A DNA stretch of 64,000 nt, from the NCBI GenBank assembly GCA_030267565.1, contig BRXU01000011.1, forward strand, positions 796,501 to 860,500. The letters run 5' to 3'. Source of the DNA: Pleodorina starrii (lineage: Eukaryota; Chlorophyta; Chlorophyceae; Chlamydomonadales; Volvocaceae). This document shows positions 56,399 to 64,000 of this stretch, in pieces. Position 1 is the stretch's first letter. Each line of letters begins with the position of its first letter. A program made the position numbers and the translations under genes. Under the pieces are notes generated by a model, which saw only the letters and a list, made by a program, of their open reading frames with translations, ran no database searches and was not told where the DNA came from.

Positions 56399-57866
56399 CT
56401 ACTGCCCGCCCGCCGCCGCCGCCGCCGGCGCGTCCGCCAGCCGCGGCTCCGTCAGCACCGCGGCGCGCGTATCCTTGTACAGCGCCGCGGGGCCGAACTC
56501 GTGGAACAGCTTGACGAAGCGCAGGCGTGCCTTGGCGGGGTCTGTGCCGCGCAGCGCGGACCAGGCGTCCCAGCGCGCGCGGCCCTCGAAGTCCAGACCG
56601 CCCCGCTCCGCCCACATGGGCCGCTCTGTGGTGTTGTCACCCTGGGTGGCCTGCGGGGAGGTGGGGAGGAAAGGAGGCAGGGAAAGGGGCGGGCAAAGGA
56701 AGGGGGTCAGATGGGTGGGGGATCGGGTGGGTGGAAAGAGTTGGAGGGTTGAGGCCAGCCCGGTCCCCTTGGACCCCCCCAGTCACCTGCATGTGCAGCG
56801 CGTAGAGGCGGTAGAAATCGTCCGGTTTGACGGTGGCGCCGCCGGGCTTGCTCACCATGCGCCAGTTGAGCTTCTCGTAGTGGCCTGCGGGGGGCAGAAC
56901 CATACCTTGCTCCGTACAGTGCCGTGCCGTGCTAACGGTACAGTCAGTGAGTGAGCATCAGTGGGGGCAGGGGACTCTCGAGCGCTGTAGGTCCGAGTGG
57001 ATGCAGAACACCGTTTGTCCGCTGCCCTTTCGGGTTAGGTCCGGAAGGGTTACGGCAGGTAGGGACGATGATACGACTCTACCAACCCACCCGTCAGCCG
57101 TTCGAACTCGTCGGCGGAGTACTCGGATTTGGCGTGAGGGGAGCGGTCGGCGCTATCGGCCCTCGCGGCCGCGGCGTTGAGCTGCCGCAGCCGCGCGCGC
57201 GCCGCTGGCACAGGGCAAAGAGGGTAGGCGGGAGGGGTGCGTTGGAGGGCACGTGAGGAGATCCGGCGTCGCGAACAGCAAGTCTGGGTGCAGCGCAGCG
57301 CAGCGCCTGTGGTCTTCCGACCACCCCGAACTGCTCCGACCCGTGACTGCCCCGACGGCCCTGACTACGGGCACAACCATGCAGCTATGGTCGGAAAATG
57401 ACTTCCGTGCTTTAGACTGCTGCCACGAGCGCGCTGTAGTTGTTTGCGTGCCGTGTCCCAGACCCCCGGGCCGCAGGAAGGGACCTCTCATCGGCCGTCC
57501 TTGTTTTCCCGCACGAGCACCCAGGCCAGCTGGCCCGTTGGTTCTACCTTCTAGAGGAACCTCACGAGGGCCCCACGAGGGCTATGAGGGTCTCCCGTCA
57601 CGGGGGGCCCTCGGCTCACGGGGGGCTAGAGCCACCTATAAAGGGTGGCCCGGATGTCCGGTGCTGCCACCCAGGTTTGCGGCCTCACCCCTCAGCTTCT
57701 GGCGGTGGTCCCCGGGGGTAGCATCCAGGAAGGAAGCCTCAGCGATGGCCTCGGCTAGCGCCTCCCGGTCATCGCCGGCGGCGTGGAGCAGCGCCACGGC
57801 CGCATCGGGGTCGCGCTTGGAGGGGGCGGCTGCGGTGGGGCCGCTGCCGGCGGCGCTTGGACCCAT
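56399..57866 (-). CDS. acyl-CoA-binding domain protein
   Basis: Binds long-chain acyl-CoA esters and buffers or carries them between membranes. Exons 57689-57866, 57091-57204, 56787-56884, 56399-56650; 213 residues, TAG. The ACBP domain is at the C-terminal side: SADEFERLTGHYEKLNWRM, DDFYRLYALHMQATQGDNTT, ERPMWAERGGLDFEGRARW, DAWSALRGTDPAKARLRFVK. The Tyr of FYxLYxxxxQAT, the Lys/Arg after LDF and the WxAW motif are family ligand-site positions. About 95 N-terminal residues are unlike a minimal 90-residue ACBP: an acidic/Ala helix (REALAEAIAEASFLDATPG) and an Arg-rich helix. No signal peptide or membrane segment was seen, so it is probably soluble. The ATG lies inside a GACCCATGGGTC palindrome (57860-57871). 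Confidence 0.88.
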
Positions 57867-58867
57867 GGGTCAGTTGAAGAGTAAGAAACACTGAATGTCA
57901 CACCACCGCACTGAAGGTCAATCTAGGGCTGAAGAGTCGACGAGGGCGGCTGTAATCAGAGAGAGGTCAAAAATTGCTGCGGAAGCGCCGTTGGAAACCT
58001 CGACTCTTAGGCGCAGCGACAATATAGCCCTTTCCACCTGCCTTGCAGTTGGGAGGGCGCTTATGTTTCGTGCGTGCGTGAAGGCACAGACGTTCGGTGT
58101 CAGTGTGCAGGATGACGTTTCCTGACTTGCGGCTGACACTGTCAAAGCGGTGAGAGTCAGAAAGCGCGCGAAAAGCTGATCGGTGCTTCGGCGCTTGTCA
58201 AGAGCGGGCACAGGTCCCCGCGTTGCGCGCCGGGCCGATCCGAGGCATGGCGGAGGTAATGCGGTTGGGTCCTCGGAAGGGCCGAGCCCCCATCAAAACA
58301 GATCACGCAACCCTTCTACAACCGAGCCGAACGATCTCCATGAAGCAATGATGTGCCTTATTATTGTCACATCGCTACAGACGCATTCAGCACTTTTTTG
58401 CACGGTACCAGAAAAGAGTTAAAGTACGTGCTCAAGTTAATCGCCAACACATCGATTGTTAATCGATGTGTTGGCGATTCTGGCACGCACGCGAATTTCC
58501 TCTGCACACCGCATGGCCACTCATGACCCTTGGCGGGTCGGGACGCACGCGCCGTGGAATGAGAGCCGCCGCCCTGGTCATGAGGATCCTGGGGCAGACC
58601 GCAAGGCCAGGAAAGGCCCCCGGGGGCAAAGACGAGCTGACCGCGCAGCGCAATGAACCTCAGAAACGGTGTGAACCAGAAATGTGAAGCGGATAAGAAG
58701 AGAGGAGTCCGAAACAGCAAGCTGCCAACAATCACGACTCCCTCGAGTCCCGTCCCCGTCCATCACAGGTGCTACCAGCACGGGCACCAGCTACAACGAA
58801 CCCCAACCGACACCCAACCGCAGTAACGACCACACCATTCGACACCAGACGCCCTCGCGGCAGCTCT
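57867..58867. other. spacer between the ACBP gene start and the S1 gene end
   Basis: Holds the ACBP promoter side and the 3' UTR of the S1 gene, both on the minus strand. The only striking feature is a perfect hairpin at 58439-58479. No coding feature was supported. Confidence 0.5.
58439..58479. repeat. perfect 19-bp inverted repeat with 3-base loop
   Basis: Left arm AATCGCCAACACATCGATT (58439-58457), loop GTT, right arm its exact reverse complement (58461-58479). It lies about 390 bp past the stop of the minus-strand S1 gene. Confidence 0.97.
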
Positions 58868-61800
58868 CTACTGCCGCCGCTCCCGATCTCGATCTCGATC
58901 TCGATCCCGCCGGTCGTAGTCGCTGTCTCCCTCACTGCCGCTGTCGCTGCTGTCGCTGCTACTGCTGCTGCCGCCCCGCCTCTTGCCTCGCTCCTCCCGC
59001 CGACCCGCCGACTTTTTGCTCTTCTTCTCCTTCTTCTCCTTGTCTCGGTCCTTCTTCCCCTTCTTATCCTTGTCCTTCTTCTTCTTGTCCTTCTTCTCCT
59101 TCTTGTCCTTTTTGTCTTTCTTGTCTTTCTTGGAGCCCTTGCTGCCGCCCCCGTGTGCCTCTAAAATGGCCAGAGCCTCCTCGATACTGCTGATCCGGCC
59201 ACCGCCGCCGCCACCACCACCGCCGCCGCCGCCGTCACCGCCGCCGACCAAATCCAGCAGCAGCGAGCCTGGATCCACATCCGGATCCCGCCCGCCGCCC
59301 ACCAATTCGAATTTGGACGACGGCGGCAGCTGATTCGGCGCAAACTGCTGCGGCGGCTGCGGCGGTGGCCCGGGCAGGGAGCCGGGGGCCGGCGGGCCGC
59401 CGCCGCCTCCGGCGGCGCCCTGGGTCATCCAGGCGGGCAGCACCATCCCGCGGCCGCGACCCACGGGTCCTGATGGCAATGGGCCGGGCCCGCGGCCCGG
59501 ACCTGCATTGCATTGCATGGCATGGCATGACGTCACACGTGGGAGAGAAGACACCGAGCGGTTCAGCGCACGCGGGTGACGCAAGCAGGGCAGAGCAAGG
59601 CCTGGTCGCCCGGAATCCGTGCGTGGAGGCTCTCTGCGTCCCGAGCCGTATAGTATATGATAGCTAGGACAGCATTTACAGCGTTACGTTGCTGCCCCCC
59701 AGATGCCCCTCAGGTGCCACATGTGGCAACGCTGTCTGCTCCCTCGTGCTCGCGGAGATGCACACACCACACGTCCCTCCGATCAATCCACAGCGCGGCA
59801 TTGCAACACGTCGGGGGCGCGGTTCTTCCCCTATTGGTTGCCACCAGGAAGGAAGCTGCAAGCAACGTAAAAGAGCACGCCCCCTCCCCAGGCCCCCCCG
59901 CGCCCTGCTCCCTGCGCCCACACAATGAAATGCGCGCCATCCTCCGTGCCTCCGCCCCCCTTCCCGAGGTAGGTCCAACATGCCGCTCCGCCCCCCAGCA
60001 TGCAGCGCTCACCTCCTCCTCCAATCCCCGGAACCCCCTGCGACGGCGGCGGCGGCCGCGTCGGCGCCTCCTCCTCCAACAGCTTGTACTGCGCCGCCGC
60101 CTTCTCATTGACGTACAGCTTGGTGTCTGCCGCCAGGTGGCCCCAGTCGATCTTGCCGCCTGCGTGGGGTGGCGGCGGAGGAGTACGGGAGTGCACGGTG
60201 TGTACTGCACATTCTCGCACCGTGATGCACATGCACGTGTCGTAAACTTTTTTTTCCAACCGACCGAGGGCCTAAGGGACCTCGGGGACCTCGGGAACAG
60301 AGGAAGATCGCGCGAGTCCCGCGCTGCTGCCCACCGCTGTGCTCCTCGCTGCTTACCTCTGCCCACCTCGCCAGCGCTCGCCCCGATGGCGGCCGGTGCC
60401 CCGCCAGCGCCGCGCCCAGCAGCGTCGCGCGGCCGGTACCTGCACAACAACCGTCGTGCAACAACCAACAACGGTCAACGGTCAACCAACCGACACCGGC
60501 ACACGCGTTGCCAGGACTTGTTATTTCGCAAGGGGAGGGATACCGATGCATCGGAATGCGGTGCGATAAGGTGAGCGCCAACCCCCCGCTGCACCCCCCA
60601 CCCGCTGCACCCCCCACCCGCTGCATGCCACCCGTTAAAACCCCGCCCCCGCCCCCGGACCCACCGTGTGTTTGCGGGGTCCAGGTCCTCCCCGTCCGCC
60701 TGGTTGACCAGCTTTATGGAGCAACCGATCTTGAAGCCGCCGCGGCCCTCGTCAGGCGCCACCTCCACCACCTAGACACGTGGGGACGGGCAGACGGGCG
60801 GACGGGGGGACGCTGTGACGGGGACTAGCAACCCCCCCTTTTCCACTTCGCCCATCAGGGCCCATCCCATCCCATCCCGCCCCATCCCATCCCATCCCAT
60901 CCCATCCCGCCCCCTCCCCTCCCCTCCCCTCCCCTCCCATCCCGCCCCCTCCCCTCCCCTCCCCTCCCCCCCCTGCCCCTCCCATCCCATCCCCTCCCCT
61001 CCCCTCCCCTCCCCTCCCCTCCCCTCCCCTCCCCTCCCCTCCCCTCCCCTCCCCTCCCCTCCCCTCCCCTCCCCTCCCCTCCCCTCCCCTCCCCTCCCCT
61101 CCCCTCCCCTCCCCTCCCCTCCCCTCCCCTCCCCTCCCCTCCCCTCCCCTCCCCTCCCCTCCCCTCCCCTCCCCTCCCCTCCCCTCCCCTCCCCTCCCCT
61201 CCCCTCCCCTCCCCTCCCCTCCCCTCCCCTCCCCTCCCCTCCCCTCCCCTCCCCTCCCCTCCCCTCCCCTCCCCTCCCCTCCCCTCCCCTCCCCTCCCCT
61301 CCCCTCCCCTCCCCTCCCCTCCCCTCCCCTCCCCTCCCCTCCCCTCCCCTCCCCTCCCCTCCCCTCCCCTCCCCTCCCCTCCCCTCCCCTCCCCTCCCCT
61401 CCCCTCCCCTCCCCTCCCCTCCCCTCCCCTCCCCTCCCCTCCCCTCCCCTCCTGACGCCTGCTGCTCGCAGGCCCGCAGCACCCCCACCCCCCACCCCCC
61501 ACCCACCCCCCCACCCACCCACACCCGCCCCACCTTGACCCAGATCTGCTCCCCCACGCTGACCACTCCCGCCAGCTCCGCCTTCTTCTGCTCGTCCGTG
61601 TCCTCCCGCGTGAAGCTGAGGTAGTTGCTAACCTGCAGCAACCGACAACCACCAAACGATAAACAACCGACATGCCAACCACCGAATACCGAGCTGCTAG
61701 TGCGGTCAGGGCGTTCCGAGGGGATGTGCCCTACCGCCTACCGCATCCCCCACCGTACTGTGACACTGCAGCGGAGCCCTTCGTCGAAGCCCTAAAACTC

Positions 61801-64000
61801 AATGCCGCATCACAGACCGCACCACCCACCACACATGAATTCGGTGGGAGAGAGCCCTCCCGGACAAGGCTTCATGGTAAAGCGGTAAACCGCTCGGCGC
61901 ATCATCGGCCACCACTCAGCTCTCTCCCCCCCGCTCCTTACCTTCCTCTTTCCTTACGGTATCAGCAAGCCATCGGAAAAGAACCAAACCGAATCAAACC
62001 CAATCTTCCTTCCTTCCCTCCTTCCCTCCGCCCCCACCTCTCTCTCCCTCTCTTCCTACCTGGCTCGTGTGCACCAGTCCGTGGCGGCGGAAGCCCTCCA
62101 TCGCCACAAACACGCCGTACGCCTCGATGCGCTTCACGGTGGCGCGATGCACGGAGCCCACCTCCGGAGGCTCATCGGTCTCCGGACCACCTACCGGTAA
62201 CGACCGACCCGATGATGAGAAAGGGGCAAAGCAGGGGGACACGATCTGCTGAGCTACTGAGCTCCAAAAAACTCGCTGCCGTTGCTGCAACAGCAGCCCG
62301 TCAGCAGCCCACCCACCCTCACGGGCGCCCTAAACAGATCCGCATCTCCCATTTTTCCCATCTCCCATTTCTGGGGCCAGCGTCTCCATGCGCCTGCCTC
62401 TACTCCCAAACCTTCCCCCGGCTGCTTCCTCACCTCTCCCGCGCCCGCCCCCGGGCCCACCTCCCCCTCCCTGCTGCTGCTCCGCCCGCATAAGGCCCTC
62501 CGGGTCCAGGTCCGCCCCCGTGGCCTGGTCCACCGCCCGCAGGCTGCCGTTGACCCGCATCTCCGCCGGATTGCGCTCGTCGGGGGCCACCTCCGTCACC
62601 TTGACCCACACCTGCGCAAGAAAGGCGGCGGTGTGCGGCGGTGTGCGGTGTGCGGCAAAGCAGGAGCAGGAGCAGGGAGCGGCGGCGGTGTGCGGTGTGA
62701 GGGAAACGGGCGGGGAGCAGAAAGAGCGCGAAGACCCGTCAGCAGAGGGGTAACCGGGGTGACCCATGGGGCGGGGGTTTCCTTACATTCTTCAAAAAAG
62801 GAGGGAAAGCCCGGGGCCGCCCTTCCTTCCTTGCTGCCCCCCGGATGGGGCCGACCGCCATCACCCACCTGCTCCCCCTTCGGAAAGTAAAACTCCAGAG
62901 CCTTCACTTTGGCGTCCTCGTCGTCCTCACGGGTGAAGCGCAGCTCGTCGCTGACCTGCGGCGTGGGTTGTGGTGGTTGGTGGTGGTTGGTGGTTGATGG
63001 TTGGTGGCTAAAAAGGAGCGGTAAAAACGGCTCGCGGATCAGGGCGGCCACGTTTGCACTGCGCAGAGTACTATCGTACCCTTGACAAACCCCTTCGTGT
63101 ACCACCATCGGCCCATTCTACTCCGTACAACATGCGCGTGCCGAACTGCGCGCCGTGTCGTACCCTGCCGTACCCTACCTGTGTGTTGTGCACCATGACG
63201 TGGCGGCGGTACCCGGGCAGCGCCACAAAGATCCCAAAGGGCCTTATGGTGTGCACGGTGCCGCGGTGTATGGAGCCCAGTGGCGGCGGAGCGGTGGACA
63301 GAGGGGGCGCCGCGGGGGGAGGCGGACGACCTGCGAGTGTGTGTGAGGCAGGGTGGGCCACAGGGAAGGGCGCTGGGCGGGCGAGAGGACAGCGGTCTTA
63401 GGGTTTGCAGCAGCTGCTTGCAACACGTGTTCGGGGGCACATGGACGCGAGATGACGTGGTGGTAAGCGCGGGCGCAACAGCGGAGCAGCCCCGCTTGTT
63501 TAGGTTCGGGTAGACCCCGAGTTTTACAGAGGGCCCGAATGGATTCCATCTCGCTTGTAATGCTGTCCTAGAGGGCCTAGAGGCTTGTCCGAGAGGTGCC
63601 CGAGAGCCTCCTGGAAAGGTAGACGAGTAGACGAGTAGACGGACCACCCGAGCGCGAGCACTGATGGTGCTCGGCAGGCGCCAGTGCGCCGTTGTGGCGG
63701 TCCTTCATAAAAGATTCATAAAAGGTTAGGTAAGTTACAAACACACACCACGAGGCTGAGGCCCGCATCCCCATCTTTTCTACCCCGGCCTCGCCAAACC
63801 ACCCGGTGAATGTCCTCTCCGAAAATAGAACACACGGGGGGTTTTGCGTACCAGCTTGCAGGGGCGGCGGCGGGGGGTTGCTCCACGCGCCGCCGTTGCC
63901 ATGGCCCGAGGGTCCTTCGCCACCGAAGCCGCCGCCACCGCCACCGCCACGGCCCTGCGCAGGGCTGGGGCTGCGCCAGCGGCGTTGGCGCTGCTGCTCG
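58868..64000 (-). CDS. tandem-S1 RNA-binding protein, ZCCHC17/pNO40-like, 5' partial
   Basis: Exons 63852-64000 (continues out of window), 63179-63330, 62869-62955, 62434-62611, 62060-62190, 61534-61632, 60665-60771, 60357-60439, 60013-60159, 58868-59502; 588 residues visible. Gly-rich start, then two S1 RNA-binding domains: [20 protein letters not shown] with [18 protein letters not shown], and [20 protein letters not shown] with [19 protein letters not shown]. Next come a linker with [13 protein letters not shown], a Pro/Gly region with [10 protein letters not shown], and a tail of KKDK repeats followed by [16 protein letters not shown] and [11 protein letters not shown]1 with (V/L)(D/N)Q.(T/D)G.DLDP and a Lys-rich tail is the layout of nucleolar ZCCHC17/pNO40, a ribosome-biogenesis and splicing factor. 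That family has one S1 and a CCHC knuckle; here S1 is doubled and no knuckle was seen in the visible part. Confidence 0.8.
60911..61451 (-). repeat. (CCCCT)n / (AGGGG)n pentamer array
   Basis: About 105 nearly perfect 5-bp units in the 762-bp intron 60772-61533 of the S1 gene. The transcribed RNA would carry (AGGGG)n. A run of CCCAT variants lies at its left end (60860-60910). It makes long spurious frames (GGEGR and PPLPS repeats) on both strands. Confidence 0.97.

Noticed and set aside
60752..61682. Frames of 250-290 codons with GGEGR or PPLPS repeats
   Set aside because: Product of the 5-bp array in an intron of the S1 gene.

Overview
The window is nuclear DNA from a eukaryote, most likely a volvocine green alga (Chlamydomonas/Gonium/Volvox group). 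The reasons are very high GC, many short introns with GT(G/A)...AG borders, TGTAA-type candidate poly(A) signals, a ciliary gene (CFAP52), a plastid-type ornithine carbamoyltransferase, a secreted protein with a C-terminal fold common in volvocine extracellular proteins, and a giant starch-binding coiled-coil protein. The species cannot be fixed from the sequence. No prokaryotic operon, CRISPR array, rRNA or convincing tRNA was seen.

Layout, left to right. (1) 220-6710 (+): 3' part of a DExH-box RNA helicase of the DHX29/36/57 kind, 13 exons. (2) 8630-35437 (+): a modelled 47-exon gene for a protein of about 3,446 residues with three N-terminal CBM20 starch-binding domains, a His/Asn-rich linker, over 2,000 residues of Ala/Glu/Arg-rich coiled coil and a disordered tail. 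Its introns hold microsatellites and SINE-like elements, and its exons include two families of internal duplication. (3) 38522-40923 (-): a 493-residue secreted protein, 5 exons. (4) 42035-45508: a 3.5-kb 12-bp satellite that flips orientation near 45078. (5) 46302-47969 (+): ornithine carbamoyltransferase, 3 exons. (6) 49638-55113 (+): CFAP52/FAP52 (WDR16), 10 exons. (7) 56399-57866 (-): acyl-CoA-binding domain protein, 4 exons. (8) 58868-64000 (-): tandem-S1 RNA-binding protein of ZCCHC17/pNO40 type, 10 exons visible, 5' end outside the window.

The genes do not form one pathway; this is an ordinary mixed algal neighbourhood. All exon models were built by hand from splice borders and reading phase. 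Each complete model has a coding sum divisible by three with phases that agree, which is good internal support but not transcript evidence.

The strongest unexplained signals are the giant triple-CBM20 coiled-coil protein (a candidate starch-sheath or pyrenoid organiser), a 12-bp palindrome GACCCNNGGGTC present at least 15 times in exons and introns of unrelated genes, an inverted pair of almost identical SINE-like copies flanking two in-frame exons, a third copy whose insertion duplicated a splice acceptor, and the head-to-head satellite.
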